Source of the DNA: Methylocaldum marinum
GTDB lineage: Bacteria; Pseudomonadota; Gammaproteobacteria; Methylococcales; Methylococcaceae
Assembly: GCF_003584645.1 (NCBI RefSeq)
Contig: NZ_AP017928.1
Span: 2,332,395 to 2,396,394 of the forward strand
Length of the DNA: 64,000 nt
Direction: 5' to 3'
A program made the translations under genes and the position numbers. Below are positions 46,089-55,867 of this stretch, in pieces. Within the stretch, counting starts at the first letter, position 1; each line of letters starts with the position of its first letter. The notes below the pieces were generated by a model. It was not told where the DNA came from and did no database searches. It saw nothing but the letters and a program-made list of their open reading frames with translations.

Positions 46089-46663
46089 TGGATATTCTCG
46101 CTGTGAGATCGCTGGTAACCTATCTGGCGCTGGCCACCTTGGCATTGTTGACCTGGTGGCTCGCCGGGGTGTACCTGCCGGACGAACAGTCGGCCAGTCC
46201 CCACAACCGGGGTACCGTCGATTATTATTCGAAAAACCTGACTCGAACACTGATGGACGAAAACGGTAAACTCAAGCAATTGCTGTTTACCGCCAGCCTT
46301 ACCCATTACGTGGTTCCGGACCGCAGCGAATTGGAAAAGCCCGTTTTGACACTGTTCGGAACCGAAGGACCGCCGTGGGTCATTCATTCCGATGACGCCG
46401 TTATGCCCGGCGACAGCGATACGATATTCCTGAACGGAAACGTCAAGATTGTCCGTGAACGGGACGAAAACGGCAGAACAGTAAAAATCGTCACGCAGAA
46501 CGCCAGAGTTCAACCTGATAACAGCTACGCCGAAACCGACGAGTTCGTGCAGGTACTGAGTCCGCCGGACGAATTGAGCGGCACCGGAGCCCGGGTACAC
46601 TTCGGCGATGATTTAAAAGTCACGATACTTTCCAATGTACGAAGAAAGCATGAATTTCCCTGA
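46088..46663 (+). CDS. lptC: LptC, LPS export bitopic protein
   Basis: 191-residue inner-membrane anchored, periplasmic OstA-like protein receiving LPS from LptBFG. One N-terminal helix (LVTYLALATLALLTWWLAGVYL) precedes the beta-jellyroll (LKQLLFTASLTHYV, WVIHSDDAVMPGDSDTIFLNGNVKIVRE, ARVQPDNSYAETDEFVQV). It begins at ATG 46088 inside the kdsC stop (TAATG). Confidence 0.92.
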   Translation: MDILAVRSLVTYLALATLALLTWWLAGVYLPDEQSASPHNRGTVDYYSKNLTRTLMDENGKLKQLLFTASLTHYVVPDRSELEKPVLTLFGTEGPPWVIHSDDAVMPGDSDTIFLNGNVKIVRERDENGRTVKIVTQNARVQPDNSYAETDEFVQVLSPPDELSGTGARVHFGDDLKVTILSNVRRKHEFP

Positions 46664-47351
46664 GGAAGCGCTGATCAAGTCCTTCGACAGGCCTGTCCTG
46701 AGCTCGGTCGAAGGGCATGAACGGAATCAACCTGATCAGAGTTTCCCTAATGGCCGGAACTGCGGCTCGTCACAGCCGGGCGCCGGACTTCAAATCAATT
46801 CCGATTCCGCCCCGCCTCGTTTTCGGCATGTGCTTCTCCGGATCGTCAGCCGCCTTGTTCCGGGTCTGCTCATGGCCTCGTGGATGTCGCTGGCTGCCGA
46901 CCACGCCTTTGCCTTGGACAGCGACTCGAAACAGCCCATTTATATCGAAGCCAACACGGCGACGTACGACGAAAAGAAGGGCGAAACCGTATACACCGGC
47001 GACGTGAAAGCCACTCAAGGAAGCCTGGAGGTCCGGGGTGACCAGATGACCGTATATCAAAAAGGCGGCGCAACCGAGAAGATCATCGTCACCGGGGATC
47101 CGACCCGGCTCAAACAGACGCCGGAAGGCGGCAAGGAAGACATACACGGGACCTCGCAGCGAGCCGATTATTTCCCGGATACCGGAATCCTGATCCTTTA
47201 CGACAAGGCCTTGGTCTGGCAGGGACAAAACTCGACGGCCAGCGATATCATCGAATATGACACCAAGAACGGTTTGTTCACGGCCGGCAGTCCGAACACC
47301 GGCAGCAAACGCGTTCACGTCAAAATGCAACCGAAAGAAAAATCCAAGTAA
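46635..47351 (+). CDS. lptA: LptA, periplasmic LPS carrier, with an uncertain or disturbed 5' end
   Basis: Periplasmic bridge protein of LPS export. The conserved domain begins at SKQPIYIEANTATYDEKKGETVYTGDVKATQGSLEVRGDQMTVY. The open frame allows 238 residues, but LptA is usually ~170-190. A normal signal peptide is seen only from GTG 46830 (LLRIVSRLVPGLLMASW...ADHAFA), giving 173 residues. Upstream candidates are ATG 46635 and ATG 46650, the latter with a GAAGAAAG site, but both would place ~60 unusual residues before the signal, part of them encoded by a palindromic repeat (46681-46714). The start is therefore unresolved; the interval is the maximal frame. Confidence 0.85.
   Translation: MYEESMNFPEEALIKSFDRPVLSSVEGHERNQPDQSFPNGRNCGSSQPGAGLQINSDSAPPRFRHVLLRIVSRLVPGLLMASWMSLAADHAFALDSDSKQPIYIEANTATYDEKKGETVYTGDVKATQGSLEVRGDQMTVYQKGGATEKIIVTGDPTRLKQTPEGGKEDIHGTSQRADYFPDTGILILYDKALVWQGQNSTASDIIEYDTKNGLFTAGSPNTGSKRVHVKMQPKEKSK
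46681..46714. repeat. Palindromic repeat (CCTTCGAC...GTCGAAGG) at the lptA 5' end
   Basis: CCTTCGAC (46681-46688) and GTCGAAGG (46707-46714) are exact reverse complements with 18 nt between. This CCTTCGACAGGC...type sequence is familiar as a dispersed palindromic repeat in many proteobacterial genomes. In frame with lptA it would encode SFDRPVLSSVEG. It probably inserted between lptC and the original lptA start. Confidence 0.6.
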
Positions 47352-47354
47352 ATC

Positions 47355-48080
47355 ATGGCGACCCTGGTTGCTACCGATCTGCTCAAACGCTACAACAAGC
47401 GCAATGTGGTCAACGGTGTCTCCCTGCAGATCCGCAGCGGCGAAGTCGTCGGCCTCCTGGGTCCCAACGGGGCAGGAAAAACCACCAGTTTTTACATGAT
47501 CGTGGGAGTAATTCGACCGGATAGCGGTACAATCCACCTTGACGATCACAACATAACCAATCTGCCCATGCATGCGAGGGCGCAGCTTGGAGTAGGTTAT
47601 TTGCCGCAAGAGCCTTCGATTTTCCGGAAGCTGAGCGTGGCCGACAACTTGAGGGCTGTATTGGAATTACGCAAAGGCTTGACCAACGGACAGCGCGAAC
47701 TGGTCATCGAGGAACTTCTGGAGGAATTCAGCATCGGCCATTTGCGCAACCAGCCCGCCCTGGGACTCTCGGGCGGCGAGCGCCGCAGGGTCGAAATCGC
47801 ACGGGCACTGGCCTGCGAGCCGCAATTCATGCTTTTGGACGAACCCTTCGCCGGGGTCGACCCGATCTCGATCATCGACATCCAAAAGATCATCGAGCAT
47901 TTGCGGGACCGCGGCATCGGCATTCTGATCACCGAGCATAACGTGCGCGAGACGCTCGGGATATGCAACCGCGCCTACATTTTGAGCGGAGGCGTCGTGA
48001 TCGCCGAAGGCTCGGCACAGGACATCGTACAAAACAAGGAAGTGCGCCAAGTTTACTTGGGCGAGCATTTTTCCCTTTAG
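47355..48080 (+). CDS. lptB: LptB, LPS export ATPase
   Basis: 241-residue ABC ATPase that powers LPS extraction with LptFG. Walker [11 protein letters not shown]-loop in [14 protein letters not shown], signature [15 protein letters not shown], Walker [15 protein letters not shown] and switch His ITEHNVRE are intact; the C-terminus [12 protein letters not shown] is typical. Starts 3 nt after lptA. Confidence 0.97.
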   Translation: MATLVATDLLKRYNKRNVVNGVSLQIRSGEVVGLLGPNGAGKTTSFYMIVGVIRPDSGTIHLDDHNITNLPMHARAQLGVGYLPQEPSIFRKLSVADNLRAVLELRKGLTNGQRELVIEELLEEFSIGHLRNQPALGLSGGERRRVEIARALACEPQFMLLDEPFAGVDPISIIDIQKIIEHLRDRGIGILITEHNVRETLGICNRAYILSGGVVIAEGSAQDIVQNKEVRQVYLGEHFSL

Positions 48081-48171
48081 ACGGTCCCTTTCATGCTTGT
48101 TACCTCTGCACTAGAATGATTTGGATTTTCACTTTCACGCCGCCAACGCGCATTTCTGGATGTAAAGCTTC

Positions 48172-49635
48172 ATGAAGCAAACTCTGCAACTCCGGTTGGG
48201 TCAGCAGCTGACCATGACTCCCCAATTGCAACAGGCGATCAAGCTGCTGCAGTTGTCGAGCCTGGACTTACAGCAGGAAATTCAGCAGGCGCTGGACTCG
48301 AACATGATGCTCGAAGTGGCGGAAGAAGAAGGCAGCCACGGGGACTTTAATGATGCGGTGGAAGTAGCAACAACCCCCAGTGAGCCGGAATTCAAGGAAT
48401 TATCGAATCTCGACGCCGATACCAACATTCCGCAGGAATTGCCGGTCGATAGCTCGTGGGACGAGGTGTACGACAGTATTCAGACCTACTCGGCCGGGCA
48501 CTCCGATTCGGACAGCGACGACTTCATTTTTCAGCGGGCACCCGCTCAGTCCTTGCAGGATTACTTGCACTGGCAAATGGAGCTGACTCCCTTCAGCGAG
48601 CAGGACTATGCCATCGCCACGGCGATCATCGATGCCGTCGACGACGACGGTTATCTGACGGTCAGCGTGGACGACATCCATCAGGGCCTCGCGACCCAAA
48701 TCAATGGTCTGGAGGTCGAGGAAGTCACCGCCGTGCTGCATCGAGTTCAGAACTTCGATCCGCCCGGCGTGGCCGCCCCGGATCTCGCGACTTGCCTGGC
48801 GATCCAGCTGAATCAGCTGCCCGACGACACGCCGTGGAAAAAGGAGGCGCTCACGCTGGTGACTCGGCATCTGGAGCTCCTGGCCAAGAAAGATCTGGCC
48901 AGAATCAGGCGGACCATGGATTTGTCCGAGGAAGACCTGAATCGCGTCGTAACCCTGATCCGCACCCTCGAGCCCAAGCCCGGCCGGACCATCTCCGCCA
49001 CGGAATCACAGTACGTCATTCCGGATGTCTTCGTGGTCAAGCAGGGAAACGACTGGGTCGTCGCCCTCAACCCGGAGATTTCGCCCAAGCTGCGCGTCAA
49101 CCCGTTTTATTCGGGGATGATCAAGCGCGCCGACAATAGCGCGGACAACGTCACCATGAAGAATCATCTTCAGGAAGCGCGCTGGTTCATCAAAAGCCTG
49201 CAAAGCCGGAACGAGACCCTGCTGAAAGTCGCCCGCTGCATCGTCGAGCGACAGAAAGACTTTTTGGAATACGGCGAGACGGCCATGAAACCGCTGGTCT
49301 TGCGGGACATCGCCGAAGAAGTGGGAATGCACGAATCCACCATATCCAGGGTCACCACGCAGAAATATATCCACACGCCCAACGGCGTCTTCGAGTTCAA
49401 GTATTTCTTCTCCAGCCATGTCTCGACCAATGCCGGAGGAGAATGCTCGGCAACCGCCATCAAGGCATACTTGAAAGAAATCATCGAAGGGGAAGATCCG
49501 CTGAAGCCTCTGAGCGATCATACGATCGCAGCCATGCTGAAGGGACGGGGCATCAATGTAGCGCGCCGCACCATCGCCAAATACCGGGAAGCCATGGCTA
49601 TTCCGCCGTCCAACGAAAGAAAGCGCGTTTTTTAA
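48172..49635 (+). CDS. rpoN: RNA polymerase sigma-54 factor
   Basis: 487-residue sigma-54. Region I is the Gln/Leu-rich QLRLGQQLTMTPQLQQAIKLLQLSSLDLQQEIQQ, followed by an acidic region II, the core-binding domain, and a helix-turn-helix (VGMHESTISRVTTQKYI). The RpoN box ARRTIAKYRE, which reads the -24 element, is near the C-terminus. Follows lptB by 91 nt in the usual lptB-rpoN-hpf order. Confidence 0.97.
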   Translation: MKQTLQLRLGQQLTMTPQLQQAIKLLQLSSLDLQQEIQQALDSNMMLEVAEEEGSHGDFNDAVEVATTPSEPEFKELSNLDADTNIPQELPVDSSWDEVYDSIQTYSAGHSDSDSDDFIFQRAPAQSLQDYLHWQMELTPFSEQDYAIATAIIDAVDDDGYLTVSVDDIHQGLATQINGLEVEEVTAVLHRVQNFDPPGVAAPDLATCLAIQLNQLPDDTPWKKEALTLVTRHLELLAKKDLARIRRTMDLSEEDLNRVVTLIRTLEPKPGRTISATESQYVIPDVFVVKQGNDWVVALNPEISPKLRVNPFYSGMIKRADNSADNVTMKNHLQEARWFIKSLQSRNETLLKVARCIVERQKDFLEYGETAMKPLVLRDIAEEVGMHESTISRVTTQKYIHTPNGVFEFKYFFSSHVSTNAGGECSATAIKAYLKEIIEGEDPLKPLSDHTIAAMLKGRGINVARRTIAKYREAMAIPPSNERKRVF

Positions 49636-49668
49636 ACAACAATCATCCAAACAACCAGGGAGATCATC

Positions 49669-49956
49669 ATGCAAATCAGCGTCACCGGCCATCATGTCGA
49701 CGTCACCGAAGCCTTGAAAAACTACGTGCTCGAAAAAATGCAGCGAATCGAGCGCCACTTCGACAAAATCGTCAATGTGCACGTGGTTCTGGAAGTGGAA
49801 AAGCTGGTTCAAAAGGCGGAAGCGACGGTGCAGGTCAACGGCGCCAGTTTGTTCGCCCAAGACGAAAGCGAAGATTTGTATGCCGCCATCGACGGCATGG
49901 TCGACAAGCTCGACCGGCAAGTGGTCAAACACAAGGAAAAGATCAAGGAACACTGA
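49669..49956 (+). CDS. hpf: Ribosome hibernation promoting factor, short form
   Basis: 95-residue HPF that helps form inactive 100S ribosomes. ISVTGHHVDVTEALKNYVLEKMQRIERHFD is the N-terminal block, and the C-terminal DLYAAIDGMVDKLDRQVVKHKEK is the family helix. GGGAGA lies upstream of the ATG. Downstream is rapZ directly; ptsN, present here in enterics, is absent. Confidence 0.95.
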   Translation: MQISVTGHHVDVTEALKNYVLEKMQRIERHFDKIVNVHVVLEVEKLVQKAEATVQVNGASLFAQDESEDLYAAIDGMVDKLDRQVVKHKEKIKEH

Positions 49957-50016
49957 TTTGCCGGGGGAGTGCACACTCGTTTTTCCGACTGGTCCGGGCA
50001 TGAGCAAAACCTTGCC

Positions 50017-50877
50017 ATGAAACTCATCATCGTCAGCGGCTTATCCGGATCGGGCAAGAGTATCGCGCTGGAAACGCTGGAGGATTCCGGCTATTACTGC
50101 ATCGATAACCTCCCCGTCTCGCTGTTCGAATCTTTCATACGCCAAGCCGTAATCAGCAACCCCGGGGCTTTTCGGAAAACCGCGATCAGTATCGATGCGC
50201 GCAATCAGAGCGCCAGTCTGGAACAGTTTCAGCAAACCCTGGAACTGGCCGACCGGTTCGGCATCGAGTGCCAAATTCTGTTTCTTCAGGCGGAAACCGA
50301 CACCCTGCTCAAGCGGTTCAGCGAAACCCGCCGCAAGCATCCCTTGACCGATTCGGCTCATCCCCTCAGCGAAGCCATCGAACTGGAGCGCAAGCTGCTG
50401 GAACCGGTCGCGAGCCGCGCCCATCTTTTGATCGATACCACCTATACCAACATACACCAGCTGCGCGAACTGATCAGAGGACGCCTCGGAGCGAAACAGG
50501 ATCACTTGATGTCCCTGTATTTCCTGTCCTTCGGCTATAAGAACGGCATTCCGCTCGATGCGGACTTCGTTTTCGATGCACGCTGCCTCCCCAACCCGCA
50601 TTGGGAACCCAGCCTCCGCAGCAAGACCGGCAAAGACTCGGAGGTCATAGACTTTCTCGCGAACATTACCGAGGTTCAGAGCTATCTGGACGACGTCGCC
50701 GCCTTCCTGCAGCGCTGGATCCCTCGGTTCGCAGCCGAGGACCGCAGCTACTTGACCGCCGCCATCGGATGCACCGGGGGGCAGCATCGTTCGGTGTATC
50801 TCGTGGAAGCTCTGGCCGAGCGCTTCTGCACGAACACTTACAATATTCTCGTTCGGCACAGGGACCTAATCCACTAA
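50017..50877 (+). CDS. rapZ: RapZ, RNase adaptor
   Basis: 286-residue RNA-binding protein that controls glucosamine-6-phosphate synthase through small RNAs and RNase E in enterics. Walker A GLSGSGKSIALETLEDSGYYCIDNLP, then VFDARCLPNPHW and IGCTGGQHRSVYLVEALAE are family hallmarks. ATG 50017 is chosen; GTG 49969 would add 16 residues but its G-run is too close. Last gene of the kds-lpt-rpoN run. Confidence 0.95.
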   Translation: MKLIIVSGLSGSGKSIALETLEDSGYYCIDNLPVSLFESFIRQAVISNPGAFRKTAISIDARNQSASLEQFQQTLELADRFGIECQILFLQAETDTLLKRFSETRRKHPLTDSAHPLSEAIELERKLLEPVASRAHLLIDTTYTNIHQLRELIRGRLGAKQDHLMSLYFLSFGYKNGIPLDADFVFDARCLPNPHWEPSLRSKTGKDSEVIDFLANITEVQSYLDDVAAFLQRWIPRFAAEDRSYLTAAIGCTGGQHRSVYLVEALAERFCTNTYNILVRHRDLIH

Positions 50878-50938
50878 CCCCCGCACCGGGCCGGACGAAT
50901 ACGGGCTCCCGTGTTTCCTCGCCGGCAGACGGATTCGT

Positions 50939-50944
50939 TATAAT
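50939..50944 (+). promoter_or_regulatory. -10 hexamer TATAAT before the PQQ-associated ABC cluster
   Basis: A perfect TATAAT 26 nt upstream of the ATG at 50970. The -35 region is poor (TTTCCT, 19 nt upstream), so an activator may be needed. It separates the rapZ run from the ABC cluster. Confidence 0.45.
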
Positions 50945-50969
50945 TGCCGCGATCGAACGGTGCGGAATC

Positions 50970-52199
50970 ATGCTTTCAATTTCAAAACGACTATCACTCG
51001 TTCTTTGCAGTCTCCTTCTGATTGCCTTCATGCCGGCCCATGGTGCGAAGAAAAAAACACCGGCGGCAAAACCCCAACCCGAAGCGGCCGCGGAAGCGAA
51101 GCTCGATAAGCTGCCCATTGCCTACCTCTCCCAGGAGATTCGAAATCCGCCGATCCTGCCGTATTTCGAGGAACCGGTTACCGACAGAGGCATCCAAGGC
51201 GCCCGCCTCGGCATTCAGGACAACAACACGACCGGCCGCTTCACGCGCCAGGATTTCAGTTTGCGTGAAACCGTCGTCCCGGCGGACGGCGACGTGGCCG
51301 CAGCACTCAAAACGCTGCTTGCGGAAGGGCACAGGCACATTCTCATCAACCTGGAGGCCGCCAAGATTCGCGAACTGGCGGCTTTGCCGGAGTCGCAAAA
51401 CGCCTTGCTGTACGATGTCGCCAGCCGCGACGACGGGTTGCGCGGCACGGCCTGCCGCCCCAATGTCCTTCACCTTCTGCCCAGCCGGGCCATGCGCGCC
51501 GACGCCCTGGCGCAATACCTGGCGAAGAAACGCTGGAACAAGTGGTTTCTGGTAGTGGGAACCACGGACGGCGACAAACGCTATGCCGAAGCGCTGAAAC
51601 GCGCCGCCAAGCGTTTCGGAGCCAAGATCGTTGCCGAAAAAGCCTGGCAACACAGCTTCGACGAGCGCCGGACGCCGGAATCCCAAATCCCCGTTTTTAC
51701 CCAGGGCGTCAAATACGACATTCTCATCGTTGCCGACGAATCCGGTTCGTTCGGCGATTATCTACCCTACCGCACCTGGCAGCCGCGCCCCGTCGCCGGC
51801 ACTCAGGCCTTGGTCGCCACCGCCTGGCACCGTACTCACGAAGCGTGGGGCGCTCTGCAGCTGCAAAACCGTTTCCGAGACCAGGCCGGTCGCTGGATGA
51901 CCGAAGAGGATTACGGCGCCTGGCTGGCGGTGCGGGCGATCGGCGAGTCCGCCACACGCGCCAAGTCGGTCGATTTCGACAAAGTGAAGGCCTTCATGCT
52001 CGGGGACGAATTCGCCCTGGCCGGATTCAAGGGCGTTCCCCTATCGTTCCGGCGCTGGAACGGACAATTGCGGCAACCGGTCCTGATCGCTTCCGAAAGA
52101 TCGATGGTGGCCGTCGCTCCGATAGAAGGTTTCCTCCATCCCAAGAACGAATTGGACACTCTGGGTTATGATGAGCCCGAGTCGAAATGCCGTTTTTAA
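50970..52199 (+). CDS. ABC-type substrate-binding protein of the PQQ-dependent alcohol system
   Basis: 409-residue periplasmic binding protein. A signal peptide (LSLVLCSLLLIAFMPAHGA) is followed by a Lys/Pro/Ala linker and a two-lobed domain of the branched-chain amino-acid type (PIAYLSQEIRNPP, GARLGIQDNNTTGRFT, DILIVADESGSFGDYLPYRTWQPRPVAGTQ, WGALQLQNRF). The family is known from gene clusters of PQQ-dependent alcohol dehydrogenases; its ligand is not known. ATG 50970 starts the signal peptide; the longer frame upstream lies in rapZ. First of four coupled ABC-cluster genes. Confidence 0.85.
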   Translation: MLSISKRLSLVLCSLLLIAFMPAHGAKKKTPAAKPQPEAAAEAKLDKLPIAYLSQEIRNPPILPYFEEPVTDRGIQGARLGIQDNNTTGRFTRQDFSLRETVVPADGDVAAALKTLLAEGHRHILINLEAAKIRELAALPESQNALLYDVASRDDGLRGTACRPNVLHLLPSRAMRADALAQYLAKKRWNKWFLVVGTTDGDKRYAEALKRAAKRFGAKIVAEKAWQHSFDERRTPESQIPVFTQGVKYDILIVADESGSFGDYLPYRTWQPRPVAGTQALVATAWHRTHEAWGALQLQNRFRDQAGRWMTEEDYGAWLAVRAIGESATRAKSVDFDKVKAFMLGDEFALAGFKGVPLSFRRWNGQLRQPVLIASERSMVAVAPIEGFLHPKNELDTLGYDEPESKCRF

Positions 52200-52239
52200 G
52201 CCTGATAAAAACGCTAAGTCTAACCAGAGGATGTAACCG

Positions 52240-53205
52240 ATGAGAAAACTGCTGATGACGACTCTTTTGCTTGGCGGAATCGCGTCGAGTTCCGCCTTCG
52301 GCGAAACGGTCTTCGTCACCTTGGAAAAGGACAATGCGCTGGCCGTGGTCGATCCCGCTCAAGGCAAACTGATAAAAACCGTCAAGATCGGAAAACGTCC
52401 GCGCGGCATCGTGCTGGGCAAGGATCACCGGCAGCTTTACGTGGCCGCCAGCGACGATGACACCATTCAAATCATCGACACGGAAAGCCTGAAAGTAATC
52501 GGCAAACTGCCTTCGGGGGACGATCCGGAGACCTTCGCCATGGATCCCGAAGGCCGTTTCCTCTACGCCTCCAACGAAGACGACAACCAGGTCACGGTGA
52601 TCGACATCGCCGCCAAGAAAGCCGTCAAAACCATTCCGGTCGGAGTGGAGCCGGAAGGCATCGCGACCAGCCCCGACGGCAAATGGGTGGTCAGCACCAG
52701 CGAAACCACCAATATGGCGCACTGGATAGACCGCAAAAGCCTGGAGATCGTGGAAAACACCCTGGTCGATCCGCGCCCCCGCGCCTGCACCTTCACCGAC
52801 GACAGCCGGCAGCTCTGGGTTACCTCCGAAATCGCCGGCACGCTGACCGTTTTCGATGTCGACACCAAGCAGCAAGTCAAGAAAATCGGCTTCAAGATCC
52901 CGGGCGTCACCCAGGAAAAAATTCAGCCCGTCGGGATTCGGATCGACAAGGAAAGGCGTTACGGCTATGTGGCTTTGGGGCCGGCCAACCGGGTCGCCGT
53001 GATCGATGCGCAAAAGCTGGAGGTCGTCGATTACCTCCTGGTCGGCCAGCGGGTCTGGAACCTCGATTTTTCGCCCGATCAATCCCGGCTCTATACCACC
53101 AACGGGGTCAGCAACGACATTTCGATCATTGATCTCGAAAAACATAAAGTCTTGAAATCGGTCGCCGTGGGCCATTACCCTTGGGGACTCGCGGTTAAAC
53201 CATGA
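52240..53205 (+). CDS. Periplasmic YVTN beta-propeller protein of the PQQ-associated cluster
   Basis: 321 residues with a signal peptide (LLMTTLLLGGIASSSAFGE) and about seven propeller blades of the YVTN type (for example KRPRGIVLGKDHRQLYVAASDDDTI, GVEPEGIATSPDGKWVVSTSE, QRVWNLDFSPDQSRLYTTNG). It matches the propeller protein that accompanies PQQ-dependent catabolism clusters. GAGGATGT lies upstream of the ATG. The stop overlaps the ATPase start by 4 nt. Confidence 0.88.
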   Translation: MRKLLMTTLLLGGIASSSAFGETVFVTLEKDNALAVVDPAQGKLIKTVKIGKRPRGIVLGKDHRQLYVAASDDDTIQIIDTESLKVIGKLPSGDDPETFAMDPEGRFLYASNEDDNQVTVIDIAAKKAVKTIPVGVEPEGIATSPDGKWVVSTSETTNMAHWIDRKSLEIVENTLVDPRPRACTFTDDSRQLWVTSEIAGTLTVFDVDTKQQVKKIGFKIPGVTQEKIQPVGIRIDKERRYGYVALGPANRVAVIDAQKLEVVDYLLVGQRVWNLDFSPDQSRLYTTNGVSNDISIIDLEKHKVLKSVAVGHYPWGLAVKP

Positions 53206-53945
53206 GTTTCGATTCCCCGCCAGCCTTGAGTGTGGCAGAGCTTTCCTATGCCTACGGCAGGAAGGTTGCCCTCGACCGCGTGAGCTTCGCCGTCGCACCC
53301 GGCGAATGCACCATCTTGCTGGGTCCCAATGGTGCCGGCAAAACCACCCTGTTTTCCCTGATCACCCGGCTTTACGCCAGCCGCCAGGGCCGAATCCTCA
53401 TCGCCGGCCACGACATCGGCAAAGCGTCCCGCCGCGCCCTGGCACAGCTTGGCGTGGTCTTCCAGCAGCCCACGCTCGATCTCGATCTGACGGTACTGCA
53501 AAATCTTCGCTACCACGCTTCGCTGCACGGTCTGAGCCGCCGCCGGGCCGACACGCGCATACGGGAAGAACTGGAACGGCAAGGCATGTACGAACGGCGG
53601 AAAGAAAAAGTTCGCCAGCTCAACGGCGGCCACCGGCGCAGAGTCGAGATCGCGCGGGCTTTGTTGCACGAGCCGCGTCTATTGCTGCTGGACGAACCCA
53701 CGGTCGGTTTGGACGTCCCGAGCCGGAAGGCCATCGTGGAATACGTGCATCGGCTGTGTGAGGAGAGCGGCATCGCCGTGCTCTGGGCGACCCACCTCAT
53801 CGATGAAATTTTCGAAACCGATCGTTTGGTAGTCCTGCACAAGGGAACCGTCCGGGGCAAAGGCCCGATTCCGGAGGTATTGAACACCGCCGGTGCGGAA
53901 ACCGTGGGCGACGCCTTCCACATGCTGACGCGGGAGGCTGCATGA
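53202..53945 (+). CDS. ABC transporter ATPase of the PQQ-associated cluster
   Basis: 247-residue ATPase with Walker [10 protein letters not shown], Walker [12 protein letters not shown] and switch His ATHLIDE. The signature reads [15 protein letters not shown]: Ser and Gln of LSGGQ are replaced by Asn and His, as remembered for this subfamily. Coupled to both neighbours by ATGA overlaps. Confidence 0.9.
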   Translation: MSFDSPPALSVAELSYAYGRKVALDRVSFAVAPGECTILLGPNGAGKTTLFSLITRLYASRQGRILIAGHDIGKASRRALAQLGVVFQQPTLDLDLTVLQNLRYHASLHGLSRRRADTRIREELERQGMYERRKEKVRQLNGGHRRRVEIARALLHEPRLLLLDEPTVGLDVPSRKAIVEYVHRLCEESGIAVLWATHLIDEIFETDRLVVLHKGTVRGKGPIPEVLNTAGAETVGDAFHMLTREAA

Positions 53946-54751
53946 GGCTTCTGCATTATATCCGGGCCTTGCTCGGCATCATCGGGCGGGAACTGCTGCG
54001 CTTCGTGTACCAGCGCGAACGCTTCATCTCCGCCCTGGTGCGCCCCCTGGTCTGGCTGTTCATCTTCGCCGCCGGCTTTCGCTCCACTCTGGGTGTCGCC
54101 ATCATCCCGCCCTACGAGACCTATATTCTCTACGAGGTCTACATTACGCCCGGACTACTCGGGATGATCCTGCTGTTCAACGGCATGCAAAGTTCTCTCT
54201 CCATGGTCTACGACCGCGAGATGGGCAGCATGAAAACGCTCCTGGTATGCCCCCTGCCCCGTTGGTACCTTTTGGTCGGCAAGCTTCTCGCCGGGGTTTT
54301 GGTCGCAATCCTGCAGGCTTACGCGTTTCTTCTGATTGCCTGGTTCTACGATGTCCAGGCTCCGCCGGAAGGTTATCTCAGCGTACTGCCGGCACTGATA
54401 CTCGCCGGACTGATGCTGGGCGCGCTCGGCCTATTGCTGTCGTCCTTCATCAAGCAGTTGGAAAACTTCGCCGGGGTCATGAATTTCGTGATTTTCCCGA
54501 TGTTCTTTTTGTCCACCGCGCTTTATCCGCCGTGGAAGATCCAGGAATCGAGCGAGCTTCTTCACACCCTGGCTTCGTACAACCCGTTCTCCCAGGCCGT
54601 GGAACTGATTCGTTTCGCGCTCTATGGGCAATTCAATCTTTATGCCTGTATTTACACCTCGGCGGCACTGATTGTTTTCCTGATCGTCGCCATCATCGGA
54701 TACAATCCTTCACGAGGCATGATGCAACGCAAGGGTGGACCAACCGCATGA
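53942..54751 (+). CDS. ABC-2 type permease of the PQQ-associated cluster
   Basis: 269-residue ABC-2 permease with about six membrane helices (for example [76 protein letters not shown]). The central ExxxGSMKxLLxxPLPR block is the ABC-2 coupling segment. Its partner is the ATPase just upstream. The stop overlaps rfbB (ATGA, 54748-54751). Confidence 0.9.
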   Translation: MRLLHYIRALLGIIGRELLRFVYQRERFISALVRPLVWLFIFAAGFRSTLGVAIIPPYETYILYEVYITPGLLGMILLFNGMQSSLSMVYDREMGSMKTLLVCPLPRWYLLVGKLLAGVLVAILQAYAFLLIAWFYDVQAPPEGYLSVLPALILAGLMLGALGLLLSSFIKQLENFAGVMNFVIFPMFFLSTALYPPWKIQESSELLHTLASYNPFSQAVELIRFALYGQFNLYACIYTSAALIVFLIVAIIGYNPSRGMMQRKGGPTA

Positions 54752-55818
54752 CAAGAACGAAAACGATATTGGTAACCGGGGGAGCCGGATTCATAGGGGG
54801 GAACTTCGTGCTTCGGCAGATGCGCCGGCCGAACCTCCAGATCGTCAACCTGGATGCCCTAACCTATGCGGGCAATCTGGACACGCTGGAAAGCATAAAG
54901 GACAACCCCGCCCATGTCTTCGTCCTGGGATCTATCGGCGACCGCAGCCTGGTCGACTATCTCCTGGAACGCTATCAGCCGGACGCCGTTGTCAATTTCG
55001 CGGCGGAAAGCCACGTGGACCGGTCCATAGACTCGCCGGAACCTTTCGTTCAGACCAATATTCTCGGCACGTTCCAATTGTTGGAGGCTTCACGCCGTTT
55101 TTGGCGCACGCTCTCTCCCGCCGCGCACAAAGCCTTCCGCTTTCTGCATGTTTCCACCGACGAGGTTTACGGAACCTTGGGACCCGAAGGGTTCTTCACC
55201 GAGGACAACCCGTACCGGCCGAACTCGCCCTACTCGGCCTCCAAGGCCTCCTCGGACCACCTGGTCAGAGCCTATTTTCACACCTATGGGATGCCGACCC
55301 TGACCACCAACTGCTCCAACAATTACGGACCGTACCAATTCCCGGAAAAGCTGATTCCGCTGATGATCCACAATGCACTCGGAGGCAAGCCGCTGCCGGT
55401 TTACGGGACCGGTGCCAATGTGCGCGACTGGCTTTACGTCGAAGACCACTGCCGGGCCATCGAAAGAGTGCTCGATGAAGGCAAACCGGGCGAGGTCTAC
55501 AACATCGGCGGCAACAACGAAAAAACCAACCTGGACGTCGTCGAGACCATCTGCAGCCTGCTCGACGAATTAGTGCCGGACTCCAAGTTCCGTCCGCATC
55601 GTGAACTGGTCACCTTCGTCGACGATCGCCCGGGGCACGATCTCCGCTACGCGATCGATGCGAGCAAGATCCGCCGGGACCTGGGCTGGGAACCGACCGA
55701 AACCTTCGAGACCGGACTCCGCAAGACCGTGAAGTGGTATCTCGAAAATCAGAACTGGTGCCGGCGCGTCATGGACGGCAGTTACCGGGGGGAGCGACTG
55801 GGCGCCGAAAATTCCTGA
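54748..55818 (+). CDS. rfbB: dTDP-glucose 4,6-dehydratase
   Basis: Second enzyme of dTDP-L-rhamnose synthesis. It has 356 residues: NAD-binding [11 protein letters not shown], catalytic STDEVYG and [10 protein letters not shown] (YxxxK), [15 protein letters not shown] and [10 protein letters not shown]. Coupled to the ABC permease by ATGA, so the rhamnose genes appear to share the ABC cluster's transcript. A longer in-frame start inside the permease gene is rejected. Confidence 0.95.
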   Translation: MTRTKTILVTGGAGFIGGNFVLRQMRRPNLQIVNLDALTYAGNLDTLESIKDNPAHVFVLGSIGDRSLVDYLLERYQPDAVVNFAAESHVDRSIDSPEPFVQTNILGTFQLLEASRRFWRTLSPAAHKAFRFLHVSTDEVYGTLGPEGFFTEDNPYRPNSPYSASKASSDHLVRAYFHTYGMPTLTTNCSNNYGPYQFPEKLIPLMIHNALGGKPLPVYGTGANVRDWLYVEDHCRAIERVLDEGKPGEVYNIGGNNEKTNLDVVETICSLLDELVPDSKFRPHRELVTFVDDRPGHDLRYAIDASKIRRDLGWEPTETFETGLRKTVKWYLENQNWCRRVMDGSYRGERLGAENS

Positions 55819-55867
55819 CTAAAGCCGCCATGCCGGCGGCAGCGAATGACATCCTAGGGGGAATACG

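Noticed and set aside
50601..50969. Extended N-terminus for the PQQ-associated binding protein
   Set aside because: It lies out of frame inside rapZ, and the signal peptide begins at 50970.
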